Shown one piece after another: positions 22,741 through 29,984 of a stretch of 30,059 nucleotides of DNA (position 1 is the first letter of the stretch; every line of letters begins with the position of its first letter). The DNA is taken from positions 1-30,059 of the forward strand of contig CAKTMK010000028.1 in NCBI GenBank assembly GCA_934574045.1, in the 5' to 3' direction. The position numbers were made by a program, and so were the translations under genes. The DNA is from an uncultured Oscillibacter sp. Lineage in GTDB: Bacteria; Bacillota; Clostridia; Oscillospirales; Oscillospiraceae. The notes under the pieces are model-generated. The model was not told the DNA's origin. It saw nothing but the letters and a program-made list of their open reading frames with translations, and did no database searches.

Positions 22741-23763
22741 ATGAAAAAGAAGATCCTTGCCCTTGCGCTGGCCTCCGCCATGGCGCTGAGCCTGGCCGCC
22801 TGCGGCGGTCAGAGCACCGCCCCCGCCGCGTCCTCCGGCTCCGCCGCGCCCGCGGCCTCTGCGGCCTCCGGCTCCGCCGCCGGAAAGACCTATACCGTGG
22901 GCGTGATCCAGCTGGTGCAGCACGCCGCGCTGGACGCCGCCACCCAGGGCTTTCAGGACGCCATCACCGACGCGCTGGGCGACGCGGTGACCTTTGACGT
23001 GCAGAACGCCGCGGGCGACTCCGCCACCTGCTCCACCATGGCCACCCAGATGGTCTCCAGCGGCGTGGACCTGATCCTCGCCAACGCCACCCCCGCGCTG
23101 CAGGCCGCTGCCGCCGCCACCAGCGAGATCCCCATCCTCGGCACCTCCGTCACGGAGTACGGCGTGGCCCTGAGCATCGACGGGTTTGACGGCACCGTGG
23201 GCGGCAACATCTCCGGCACCTCCGATCTGGCCCCGCTGGATCAGCAGGCCGCCATGGTCACCGAGCTGGTGCCCGACGCCAAGACCGCCGGCATCCTGTA
23301 CTGCTCCGGCGAGCCGAACTCCGTCTATCAGGCGGACGTGGTCAAGGCCGCTCTGGAGAGCGCGGGCCTGACCGTCAATGTCTACACCTTCGCCGACTCC
23401 AACGACGTGGCCTCCGTCACCACCACCGCCTGCAACGAGTGCGACGTGCTCTACATCCCCACCGACAACACCGCCGCCAGCTGCACCGAGGCCATCAACA
23501 ATGTGGCCCAGCCCGCCGGCGTGCCCATCGTCTGCGGCGAGGAGGGTCTGTGCAAGGGCTGCGGCATCGCCACGCTGTCCATCGACTACTATGAGCTGGG
23601 CCGCACCACCGGCGAGATGGCCGTGAAGATCCTCACCGGAGAGTCCGACATCTCCACCATGCCCATCGAGTACTACGCAAACCCCGTCAAGAAGTACGAG
23701 GCTGACCGCACCGCTGCGCTGAACATCACCGTTCCCAGCGATTACGTCGCCATCGAGGGCTGA
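22741..23763 (+). CDS. ABC importer substrate-binding lipoprotein (TrpX-like), system 1
   Basis: 340 residues. A lipoprotein signal peptide MKKKILALAL...LSLAAC has its lipobox Cys at 21, followed by an Ala/Ser/Pro tether to about 47. The rest is a periplasmic-binding fold of the ABC_sub_bind family (YTVGVIQLVQHAALDAATQGF, GTSDLAPLDQQAAMV, ILYCSGEPNSVYQADV, YELGRTTGEMAVKIL). The family includes TrpX, the predicted tryptophan receptor of Firmicutes. It is a clear paralogue of the system 2 protein, but has several Cys residues (ACNECD, CGEEGLCKGCG) that the paralogue lacks. The leader's Phe/Tyr codons suggest phenylalanine or tyrosine as ligand; this is inference. A hairpin after the stop may favour this gene over the downstream ones. 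Confidence 0.88.
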   Translation: MKKKILALALASAMALSLAACGGQSTAPAASSGSAAPAASAASGSAAGKTYTVGVIQLVQHAALDAATQGFQDAITDALGDAVTFDVQNAAGDSATCSTMATQMVSSGVDLILANATPALQAAAAATSEIPILGTSVTEYGVALSIDGFDGTVGGNISGTSDLAPLDQQAAMVTELVPDAKTAGILYCSGEPNSVYQADVVKAALESAGLTVNVYTFADSNDVASVTTTACNECDVLYIPTDNTAASCTEAINNVAQPAGVPIVCGEEGLCKGCGIATLSIDYYELGRTTGEMAVKILTGESDISTMPIEYYANPVKKYEADRTAALNITVPSDYVAIEG

Positions 23764-23787
23764 TCCGTCCTGAATCCGCCGACTTCC

Positions 23788-23859
23788 GGCCGGACGCGGA
23801 GGCCTCCGCGTCCGGCCCGGAGATCGACGATGGAGGAATGGGGAGTCGACGCCCCATTC
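23788..23859 (+). repeat. Two hairpins between receptor and permease genes, system 1
   Basis: A perfect 14-bp stem (23788-23801 with 23804-23817) is followed by GAATGGGG-N8-CCCCATTC (23836-23859). Neither has a T run. Such structures protect the 3' end of receptor mRNA, so that more receptor than permease is made; system 2 has a matching hairpin in the same place. Confidence 0.65.
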
Positions 23860-23898
23860 CCCTGTCGCCGAACATCACGTTGAAAAGAGGAACGAACC

Positions 23899-24879
23899 AT
23901 GCAGATCGCGGCATACTTTGCCTCTCTGGACCCGGTCAATCTCATCAAAAGCCTGCCCGGCGGCACCGCGCAGGGCATCATCTGGGGCGTGATGGCCCTG
24001 GGCGTTTACATCACCTTCCGTCTGCTGGACGTGGCGGACCTGACGGTGGACGGCTCGTTCACCACCGGCGGCGCCGTCACCGCCATGCTGATCCTTGCGG
24101 GCTGCCCCGCGTGGCTGGCTATTCTGGCCGCCATTGCGGCGGGACTGCTGGCGGGGCTTTGCACCGGCCTGCTCCACACCCGGCTGGGCATCCCGGCCAT
24201 TCTCGCCGGTATCCTGACCCAGTTCGCGCTCTACTCCATCAACCTGCACATCATGGGCATGGCGGCCAACAAGTCCGTCAACCCGGACAAGTTCCCGGTG
24301 TTCATCACCTCCCGCCACGTGCCCGCGGCCATCCTGACGGGCCTTGTGATCGCGGCGGTGATCGTGGCCGTGCTGTACTGGTACTTCGGCACCGAGCAGG
24401 GCAGCGCCATCCGCGCCACCGGCTCCAACCCCGCCATGAGCCGCGCGCTTGGCATCAACATCGACTCCATGAAGGTGCTGGGCCTCGGCCTTTCCAACGC
24501 GCTGGTGGCCCTCTCCGGCGGCATGATGGCCCAGTATCAGGGCTTTGCGGACATCAACATGGGCCGCGGCGCCATCGTGATCGGCCTTGCCGCCGTCATC
24601 ATCGGCGAGGTGGTGTGCGACGCCATCTTCCGCAAAGGCTCCAACTTCGCCGTGCGGCTGAGCTTTATCGTGGTGGGCGGCGTACTCTATTACATCGTCA
24701 TGACCGTCATCCTCTGGCTCAAGCTCAACTCCAACGACCTCAAGCTCTTCACCGCGCTGATCGTAGCGGTGTTTCTGGCGGTCCCGTATCTTCAGGCCCA
24801 GTCCAGAAGCTCGTTCAAGCTGGCGGGCAAGCGCGGCCGCGCCGCGGAGAAAGGAGAGACCGGCAATGGCAATGCTTGA
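23899..24879 (+). CDS. ABC importer permease (TrpY-like), system 1
   Basis: 326 residues, about eight hydrophobic segments, branched-chain amino-acid-type permease (BPD_transp_2 family). Typical blocks are GVMALGVYITFRLLDVADLT, VDGSFTTGGAV, AGLCTGLLHTRLGIPAILAGI, GSAIRATGSNPAMSRALGI and LVALSGGMMAQYQGFADI, with GLAAVIIGEVV after it. The segment before VDGSF matches the system 2 permease closely, so the two arose by duplication. The C-terminus is basic and cytoplasmic (SSFKLAGKRGRAAEKG). The ATG is eight bases after AGAGG. It overlaps the ATPase gene by 14 bases, so translation is coupled. Confidence 0.9.
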   Translation: MQIAAYFASLDPVNLIKSLPGGTAQGIIWGVMALGVYITFRLLDVADLTVDGSFTTGGAVTAMLILAGCPAWLAILAAIAAGLLAGLCTGLLHTRLGIPAILAGILTQFALYSINLHIMGMAANKSVNPDKFPVFITSRHVPAAILTGLVIAAVIVAVLYWYFGTEQGSAIRATGSNPAMSRALGINIDSMKVLGLGLSNALVALSGGMMAQYQGFADINMGRGAIVIGLAAVIIGEVVCDAIFRKGSNFAVRLSFIVVGGVLYYIVMTVILWLKLNSNDLKLFTALIVAVFLAVPYLQAQSRSSFKLAGKRGRAAEKGETGNGNA

Positions 24880-25666
24880 CATCCATCACATTTCCAAGAC
24901 CTTCAACCCCGGCACCATCAACGAAAAGCGGGCGCTTCAGGGGCTGGAGCTGCACCTGAACGAGGGCGACTTCGTCACCGTGATCGGCGGCAACGGCGCG
25001 GGAAAGTCCACCATGCTCAACGCCGTGGCCGGCGTCTGGCCGGTGGACGAGGGCAGCATCCTGATCGACGGGACGGACGTGACCGGCCTGCCGGAGTTCC
25101 GCCGTGCGCCCTATATCGGCCGCGTGTTTCAGGACCCCATGATGGGCACCGCGCCCAATATGCAGATCGAGGAGAACCTCGCTCTGGCCTACCGCCGTGG
25201 AAAGCGCCGGGGGCTGAAGTGGGGCGTGACGAAAAAGGAGCGGGAGTTTTACCACGAACGGCTCAAGATCCTGGGGCTTGGCCTTGAGGACCGGATGACC
25301 GCCAAGGTGGGCCTGCTCTCCGGCGGCCAGCGTCAGGCGCTGACGCTGCTGATGGCCGCCCTCCAGAAGCCGAAGCTGCTGCTGCTGGACGAGCACACCG
25401 CCGCGCTGGACCCCGCCACGGCGGCGAAGGTCCTTGAGCTGTCCGACACCATCGTAGCGGAGAACCATCTCACCGCCATGATGATTACCCACAACATGAA
25501 GGACGCCATCCGCCATGGCAACCGGCTCATCATGATGAACGAGGGCCATATTATTCTGGACATCTCCGGCGAGGAGAAAAAGCGGCTGACCAAGGCCGAC
25601 CTGCTGCGCAAGTTCGCGGAGGTCGCCGGCATACAGGAGGAATCCGATCAGGTGCTCCTCTCCTGA
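24866..25666 (+). CDS. ABC importer ATPase (TrpZ-like), system 1
   Basis: 266 residues. Walker A GGNGAGKST is at 41-49, the Q loop FQDPMMGTAPNMQ starts near 88, the signature LSGGQ is at 151-155, Walker B LLLLDE at 171-176, and the switch His is H209 in MMITHNMKDA. LSGGQRQALTLLMA and DEHTAALDP are shared with the system 2 ATPase. It powers uptake by the permease above. AAAGGAG lies nine bases before the chosen ATG, inside the permease gene. A terminator follows, so system 1 ends here. Confidence 0.93.
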   Translation: MAMLDIHHISKTFNPGTINEKRALQGLELHLNEGDFVTVIGGNGAGKSTMLNAVAGVWPVDEGSILIDGTDVTGLPEFRRAPYIGRVFQDPMMGTAPNMQIEENLALAYRRGKRRGLKWGVTKKEREFYHERLKILGLGLEDRMTAKVGLLSGGQRQALTLLMAALQKPKLLLLDEHTAALDPATAAKVLELSDTIVAENHLTAMMITHNMKDAIRHGNRLIMMNEGHIILDISGEEKKRLTKADLLRKFAEVAGIQEESDQVLLS

Positions 25667-25678
25667 ACCGGGCCAGAC

Positions 25679-25720
25679 AGCCGGGGCGGGCGATGTTTTC
25701 CCGCCCCGGCTGAAATTTTC
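25679..25720 (+). terminator. Terminator of the system 1 importer operon
   Basis: A perfect 12-bp stem AGCCGGGGCGGG/CCCGCCCCGGCT (25679-25690 with 25700-25711), then GAAATTTTC. The U tract is moderate. It lies 12 bases after the ATPase stop and directly before the next promoter. Confidence 0.7.
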
Positions 25721-25722
25721 TC

Positions 25723-25751
25723 TTGACAAACGGCCCAGGGCCGCATATAAT
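25723..25751 (+). promoter_or_regulatory. Promoter of the T-box/Trp importer operon
   Basis: Full consensus TTGACA, a 17-base spacer and TATAAT. A strong promoter is usual where control is left to a T-box terminator downstream. Confidence 0.92.
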
Positions 25752-25757
25752 GCAAAG

Positions 25758-26036
25758 CAATCATAAATCCTTGAAACCTGTGAGGCAGAGGAGTAGGCCG
25801 GGGAAAGCCCTCCAAGAGAGCCGCGGACGGTGAGATCGCGGCAGGGACCCCCCGCGTTGAATGGACTGCCGAGGGCAGAGCGAACGCCGCAAGGTCAGTA
25901 GCCTCTGACGGGGACCGCACCCGTTACCAGCGCGGCGCGTATGGAAGTACGTGAAACGAGCGGGCGCTATGCGCCAACTTGGGTGGTACCGCAGGATGCA
26001 AGTCTTGTCCCAATCAGATTGGGGCAGGGCTTTTTT
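25758..26036 (+). promoter_or_regulatory. T-box riboswitch, tRNA-Trp specific
   Basis: The leader contains the stem I landmarks in order: the K-turn GA motif (GAGGAGTAGG, near 25788), the AG bulge (CCAAGAGAGCCG, near 25812), the distal GGTGAGA loop (near 25829), then the specifier loop GTTGAATGGACT with codon UGG at 25862-25864. The T-box sequence AACTTGGGTGGTACCGC (25976-25992) precedes a 15-bp terminator (26000-26014 with 26018-26032) and TTTTTT. Its GGTACC side can form the antiterminator with the free CCA end of uncharged tRNA. UGG codes only for Trp, so uncharged tRNA-Trp should turn on the operon. T-boxes before trpXYZ are known from other Firmicutes. Confidence 0.95.
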
Positions 26037-26060
26037 GTTTGCCGAAAAGGAGTGGTCCGA

Positions 26061-26129
26061 ATGCACAACAGACGATGGCGGCGCCGCGCCGCGTTCCGCG
26101 GGACGGCCCGCGTTTCCCAGCAGAGCTGA
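26061..26129 (+). CDS. Possible 22-residue peptide between T-box and receptor gene
   Basis: AAAAGGAG lies eight bases before an ATG, which opens MHNRRWRRRAAFRG and ends in QQS with a TGA 40 bases before the receptor gene. It is strongly basic (eight Arg) and has one Trp at position 6. Its place after a T-box, with a good ribosome binding site, recalls the leader ORF of system 1, but no second terminator follows. It could be a translational leader or chance. Confidence 0.3.
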   Translation: MHNRRWRRRAAFRGTARVSQQS

Positions 26130-26169
26130 AATTTGATAAAATTTATAAAATGATCGGAGAGATTTTACG

Positions 26170-27180
26170 ATGAAAAAGCTGTTTGCACTGGCGCTGAGCG
26201 CCGCCATGACCCTGAGCCTTGCCGCCTGCGGAAGCACCGGCGCTTCCTCCTCCGCCGCTCCCGCCGCCTCCTCCGGCGCGTCCGCCGCGGAGCCGTTCAA
26301 GATCGGCCTTCTGCAGTACGGCCAGCACGGCTCGCTGGACAACTGCCGAGAGGGCTTCCTGCAGGGCCTTGAGGAGGCCGGGCTGAAGGAGGGCGTCGAT
26401 TACACGGTGGACTATCAGAACGCCGGCTTTGACGACGCGATGGACACCCAGATCGCCGGGAAGTTCTCCTCCGACGGCGTGGACATGATGGTGGCCGTGG
26501 CCACGCCCTCCGCCGTCGCGTGCTACGCCGCGGCCGAGGAAAAGGACATCCCCGTGGTGTACGTGGCCGTCAGCGACCCCGCCGCCGCCGGGCTGGACTC
26601 CGGCAACATCACCGGCACCTCCGACGCGCTGCCGGTGGACGCGCAGCTCCAGCTCATCCGCGCCATGCAGCCCGACGCCAAGACCATCGGCATCCTCTAC
26701 ACCACCAGCGAGCCCAACTCCGTCTCCACCATCGCCGAGTATCAGGCCAAGGCCGGGGAGTACGGCTTCACCATCGACGCCGTGGGCGTCACCGCCCAGT
26801 CCGAGGTGACTCAGGGCGCGGACACCCTGATCTCCCACGGCGTGGACTGCTTCTCCAACCTGACGGACAACAACGTGGTGGGCGTCCTGCCCTCCATTCT
26901 GGAAAAGACCAACGAGGCCGGCATCCCCGTTTACGGCTCTGAGATCGAGCAGGTGAAGCTGGGCTGCGCCGCCTCCGCCGGCATCGACTACGTGCAGCTG
27001 GGCCGCCAGACCGGCGCCATGGCCGCCAAGGTCATCCGCGGCGAGGCCGCCTGCGCCGACATCCCCTATGAGACCATCGACGCTTACAGCACCTATCTCA
27101 ACTCCGACGTGCTGGACGCCATGGGCATCTCCGTCCCCGCGGAGATCGCCGCCAACGCCGTGGAGGCCAACGCGGCCTGA
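26170..27180 (+). CDS. trpX: Tryptophan ABC importer substrate-binding lipoprotein, system 2
   Basis: 336 residues. The signal peptide MKKLFALALSAAMTLSLAAC has the lipobox LAAC with lipidated C20, then a Ser/Ala tether. The receptor domain (ABC_sub_bind) has FKIGLLQYGQHGSLDNCREGF, VDYQNAGFDD, GTSDALPVDAQLQLI, GILYTTSEPNSVSTIAEYQ and YVQLGRQTGAMAAKVI. The QYGQHGSLD block parallels QLVQHAALD of system 1. Tryptophan as ligand follows from the UGG T-box, not from recognised contact residues. The ATG follows GGAGAG by eight bases. A 12-bp hairpin separates it from the permease gene, as in system 1. Confidence 0.9.
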   Translation: MKKLFALALSAAMTLSLAACGSTGASSSAAPAASSGASAAEPFKIGLLQYGQHGSLDNCREGFLQGLEEAGLKEGVDYTVDYQNAGFDDAMDTQIAGKFSSDGVDMMVAVATPSAVACYAAAEEKDIPVVYVAVSDPAAAGLDSGNITGTSDALPVDAQLQLIRAMQPDAKTIGILYTTSEPNSVSTIAEYQAKAGEYGFTIDAVGVTAQSEVTQGADTLISHGVDCFSNLTDNNVVGVLPSILEKTNEAGIPVYGSEIEQVKLGCAASAGIDYVQLGRQTGAMAAKVIRGEAACADIPYETIDAYSTYLNSDVLDAMGISVPAEIAANAVEANAA

Positions 27181-27223
27181 GCCGCGGGAGCCGACTGCGG
27201 GAATTGACCGCCGCATCCGCACC

Positions 27224-27250
27224 GCTCTCCGCCGGTCCCCGGCGGAGAGC
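27224..27250 (+). repeat. Hairpin between receptor and permease genes, system 2
   Basis: A perfect 12-bp stem GCTCTCCGCCGG/CCGGCGGAGAGC with loop TCC and no T run. It has the position of the hairpins in system 1 and probably favours receptor mRNA. Confidence 0.65.
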
Positions 27251-27294
27251 CGCGCGCTGTTCACACTTTCCCAACTCTGAAAGGAGGGAGCGCC

Positions 27295-28179
27295 ATGCTG
27301 GACCTGCTGGTCAGCACCCTGATCCAGGGACTGATCTACGCGCTGGTCTCTTTCGGCGTGTACATCACCTATTCGATCCTTGATTTCCCCGATCTGGGCG
27401 TGGACGGCAGCTTCCCGCTGGGCGCGGCGGTCACCGCCGTGCTGCTGACCTGGGGCTGCGACCCGTACCTGACGCTGCTGGCCGCGGTGGCCGCGGGGGC
27501 GCTGGCGGGGCTGTGCACCGGGCTGATCCACGTGAAGCTCCATGTCCGGGACCTGCTGGCGGGCATCATCACCATGACCGCCCTGTTTTCCATCAACCTT
27601 CAGATTGCCGGGTCCAACCTGACGGTGGAGCGGGCTGTGGACACCATCTATTCCGCCCATCCCACCATGGCGCTGTTCGGCGGGCTGAGCCTGACGTACC
27701 GCAAGCTGGCAGTGTCCCTTGTGATCGTCCTGCTGGTCAAGCTGCTGCTGGACGCGTTCTTCTCCACCAAGGCGGGGCTTCTTCTGCGGGCCGTTGGCGA
27801 CAATCCTTCGCTGGTCACCTCGCTGGCCAAGGACCGGGGCAGCGTGAAGCTGGCGGGCCTGACGCTGGCCAACGCGCTGGTGGCGCTGGGCGGATCTCTG
27901 GTGTGCCACGAGACGCGCAGCTTCTCCGCCACCATGGGCACCGGCCAGCTGGTCTTCGGTCTGGCCGCCGTCATCATCGGCATCACGCTGTTCCGCCGCA
28001 TGAGCTTTGTGAAGGGGACCACCGCCGTGGTGGCGGGCAGCGTGCTCTATAAGCTGTGCATTGCGCTGGCGCTGGATCTGGGTCTGCCGCCCAACATGAT
28101 GAAGCTCATCACCGCGGCGCTGTTCCTGCTGGTGCTGGTGGCCTCCGGCCGGAAAGGAGAGGAGATCATCCATGCTTGA
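27295..28179 (+). CDS. trpY: Tryptophan ABC importer permease, system 2
   Basis: 294 residues, about eight membrane segments, BPD_transp_2 family. It has LVSFGVYITYSILDFPDLGV, DGSFPLGAAVTAVLL, AGLCTGLIHVKLHVRDLLAGI, LLLRAVGDNPSLVTSLAKD and LVALGGSLVCHETRSFSATM. It is shorter than the system 1 permease at both ends, lacking the N-terminal 20 residues and the basic C-terminal tail. The ATG has AAGGAGG eight bases upstream. It overlaps the ATPase gene by eight bases. Confidence 0.9.
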   Translation: MLDLLVSTLIQGLIYALVSFGVYITYSILDFPDLGVDGSFPLGAAVTAVLLTWGCDPYLTLLAAVAAGALAGLCTGLIHVKLHVRDLLAGIITMTALFSINLQIAGSNLTVERAVDTIYSAHPTMALFGGLSLTYRKLAVSLVIVLLVKLLLDAFFSTKAGLLLRAVGDNPSLVTSLAKDRGSVKLAGLTLANALVALGGSLVCHETRSFSATMGTGQLVFGLAAVIIGITLFRRMSFVKGTTAVVAGSVLYKLCIALALDLGLPPNMMKLITAALFLLVLVASGRKGEEIIHA

Positions 28180-28945
28180 GATCCGTGAGGTCTCCAAGAC
28201 CTATAATCCCGGTACCGTCACCGAGCAGCGCCTGTTCGACCGATTCTCCCTCACCGTGGAGGACGGGCAGTTCGTCTCCATCGTGGGCAGCAACGGCTCG
28301 GGCAAGACCTCTCTCCTGAACATCATCTGCGGCTCCATCCCCATCGACGGCGGCGACGTGCTGGTGGGCGGGGAGAGCATCGCCCGCAAAAAGGACTTTC
28401 AGCGCTATCTGACCATGGGCCGCGTCTATCAGGACCCCTCCATGGGGACCTGCCCCAACCTCACCATGCTGGAAAACCTCTCCCTCGCGGACAACAAGGG
28501 AAAGCCCTTTGGCTTCACCCGGGGCGTGAACAAAAAGCGGGTGAACGAGTACCGGGCCGAGCTGGAGCGCCTGGGACTGGGACTGGAGGATAAGCTGAAC
28601 GTGAAGATGGGCGCGCTCTCCGGCGGACAGCGGCAAGCGGTGGCCCTGCTGATGGCCACCATGACGCCGCTGAAGTTCCTCATTCTGGACGAACACACCG
28701 CCGCCCTGGACCCCAAAACGGCGGAGGTCATCATGCGGCTGACGAACAAGGTTGTCCGGGAAAAGCGGCTCACCGCCATGATGGTGACCCACAACCTGCG
28801 CTACGCGCTGGAGTACGGCGACCGGGTCCTGATGATGGACCGGGGCCACGCGGTGCTGGACCGCAGCGGCGCCGAGAAGCAAAACACCTCGATGGACGAT
28901 CTGCTTGCCCAGTTCAACCGGATCTCCATCGGCAGCGGAGAATGA
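28172..28945 (+). CDS. trpZ: Tryptophan ABC importer ATPase, system 2
   Basis: 257 residues. Walker A GSNGSGKTS is at 39-47, the Q loop YQDPSMGTCPN starts near 86, LSGGQ is at 149-153, Walker B LILDE at 170-174 and the switch His H207 in VTHNLRYA. It shares DEHTAALDPKT and the MATMTPLKFL block layout with system 1. It starts within the end of the permease gene after AAAGGAGAGGAG. The TipAS-like gene follows after 10 bases. Confidence 0.93.
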   Translation: MLEIREVSKTYNPGTVTEQRLFDRFSLTVEDGQFVSIVGSNGSGKTSLLNIICGSIPIDGGDVLVGGESIARKKDFQRYLTMGRVYQDPSMGTCPNLTMLENLSLADNKGKPFGFTRGVNKKRVNEYRAELERLGLGLEDKLNVKMGALSGGQRQAVALLMATMTPLKFLILDEHTAALDPKTAEVIMRLTNKVVREKRLTAMMVTHNLRYALEYGDRVLMMDRGHAVLDRSGAEKQNTSMDDLLAQFNRISIGSGE

Positions 28946-28955
28946 GGAGGACCGT

Positions 28956-29246
28956 ATGAGCAATTACGTTCTGGCCAACCCGGAGCAGGAGGAGGAGGAC
29001 CGCCTTCTGCAGGCCTTCGCCGCGCTGGCTGCGGCGGACGATCCCGGCTGCGCCGAGGCGCAGGCGCTGGTGGAGCAGTGGCAGGCCCACATGGCCCGCC
29101 ATCACAACGGCTGCGACCGGGAGAAACTGCTGCGCATGGGGCGGCTGTACGCCGCAGACGACCGGTTCGCCGAGTCTCTGGACAGCTACGGCGACGGCAC
29201 CGCCCATTACATGGGCGAGGCGATCCTGATCTATCTGGGCGAGTGA
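28956..29246 (+). CDS. Stand-alone TipAS-like domain protein
   Basis: 96 residues without Cys clusters or a signal peptide (two Cys in all). AEAQALVEQWQAHMARHHNGCDREKLL followed by MGRLYAADDRFAESLDSYGDGTA and HYMGEAILIY resembles the C-terminal half of the TipAS antibiotic-recognition domain (about 140 residues) of MerR-type TipA regulators, a globin-like helical fold that binds thiopeptides and other drugs. The MerR DNA-binding part is absent. GAGGAGG lies five bases before the ATG, and the gap from the ATPase gene is only 10 bases, so it belongs to the Trp T-box operon. Its job there is unknown; sensing or buffering a hydrophobic ligand is possible. Confidence 0.7.
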   Translation: MSNYVLANPEQEEEDRLLQAFAALAAADDPGCAEAQALVEQWQAHMARHHNGCDREKLLRMGRLYAADDRFAESLDSYGDGTAHYMGEAILIYLGE

Positions 29247-29271
29247 CGCCCGCCGCGCGGCGGCGCGTCCG

Positions 29272-29292
29272 CAAATATCGCAGGCATATTTG
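29272..29292. repeat. Small inverted repeat after the TipAS-like gene
   Basis: CAAATAT-N7-ATATTTG, an A/T-rich island in GC-rich sequence, between the TipAS-like stop and the operon terminator. Function unknown. Confidence 0.35.
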
Positions 29293-29302
29293 TAAGGAGC
29301 AC

Positions 29303-29340
29303 AAGGGGCTGCGGTCAGCGTGACCGCAGCCCCTTTCCCT
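29303..29340 (+). terminator. Terminator of the Trp importer operon
   Basis: A perfect 15-bp stem AAGGGGCTGCGGTCA/TGACCGCAGCCCCTT (29303-29317 with 29321-29335) then TCCCTTT. Confidence 0.85.
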
Positions 29341-29410
29341 TTGCGGCCGCTCTGTTTCTCGCCCTGCCGCACTTTCATGCTCCCGCTCCGCACATTTTGG
29401 CTTTTGCCCC

Positions 29411-29505
29411 GGCGTGTCTGCGTTTTTCCGCTGTGCGCCTGTGCTTTCCCGCTGCGCGCTTGTACTTTCCCGCTGTGCGCTTGTACTTTCCCGCTGTGCG
29501 CTCCC
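29411..29505. repeat. 21-bp tandem repeat in a low-complexity intergenic stretch
   Basis: About 4.5 copies of a 21-bp unit like TGTGCGCTTGTACTTTCCCGC, starting at 29411, 29432, 29453, 29474 and 29495 (the last partial). The two central copies are almost identical. The surrounding 29341-29775 is C/T-rich on the plus strand and lacks a gene with a ribosome binding site; I see no other feature in it. Confidence 0.75.
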
Positions 29506-29775
29506 ACGTTTTCAAAGTCTGTATGCACCGGCCCGCTGCGCCGGTATTCCCGTGCGTCCGCCCCGGCACGCTCTCCCGGTTCCGATCTGGAGTGCTTCCG
29601 CGTTCTCTGCCCGCCGGATTTCCCAGTCCCCGGCCGGTGCTCCTGCGCCACCCGGCCGCGCTTTCTCCCGTATCTGCCCGTGCGTCCGTCGACACGCTTC
29701 GGCACATTTCCGCCCGTCCGGCGCGGTCAACGTTTCGTATCCCCCGGTCCGGGCGGTTTTCACCTTTTTCAGGCG

Positions 29776-29815
29776 GTAAAAAAGCACCGCGATCCTGATG
29801 GGATCACAGCGCTTT
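29776..29815 (-). terminator. Strong terminator with no assigned gene
   Basis: A 15-bp stem (29781-29795 with 29801-29815, three G-U pairs in the minus-strand reading) followed by TTTTTT on the minus strand and TTTT on the plus strand. The only sequence that a minus-strand transcript could carry before it, up to the tRNA-Ser terminator, is about 130 bases without a convincing ORF. A small RNA or a decayed gene is possible. Confidence 0.65.
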
Positions 29816-29945
29816 TCGCCGGCAGACGGTCTCAACTTGAATATTTCCGCTTTCTGATCCCCGTTTTCCCAAACCGCAGACCGGCGCAGGCGCTTGCGGT
29901 TTAAAAGAAAGGAGCGGCGGCGTGAGCGCGCTCTTGCTTTTCAAA

Positions 29946-29983
29946 TAAAAAATCGGAGCAAGCGATGCAACGCTTGCTCCGAT
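29946..29983 (-). terminator. Terminator of tRNA-Ser
   Basis: A perfect 13-bp stem ATCGGAGCAAGCG/CGCTTGCTCCGAT (29952-29964 with 29971-29983) followed by TTTTTTATTTG on the minus strand, directly after the tRNA 3' end. Confidence 0.9.
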
Positions 29984-29984
29984 G

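Noticed and set aside
22722..22997. A 91-codon plus-strand frame starting just before the first receptor gene
   Set aside because: It overlaps the receptor gene in another frame and is Arg/Gly-rich; the receptor's signal peptide and domain decide the frame.
29320..29904. Overlapping frames of 107 to 194 codons on both strands in the 21-bp repeat region
   Set aside because: None has an RBS or a plausible composition; they are Pro/Arg/Cys-rich, and one runs antisense into the Trp operon. The stretch looks non-coding.
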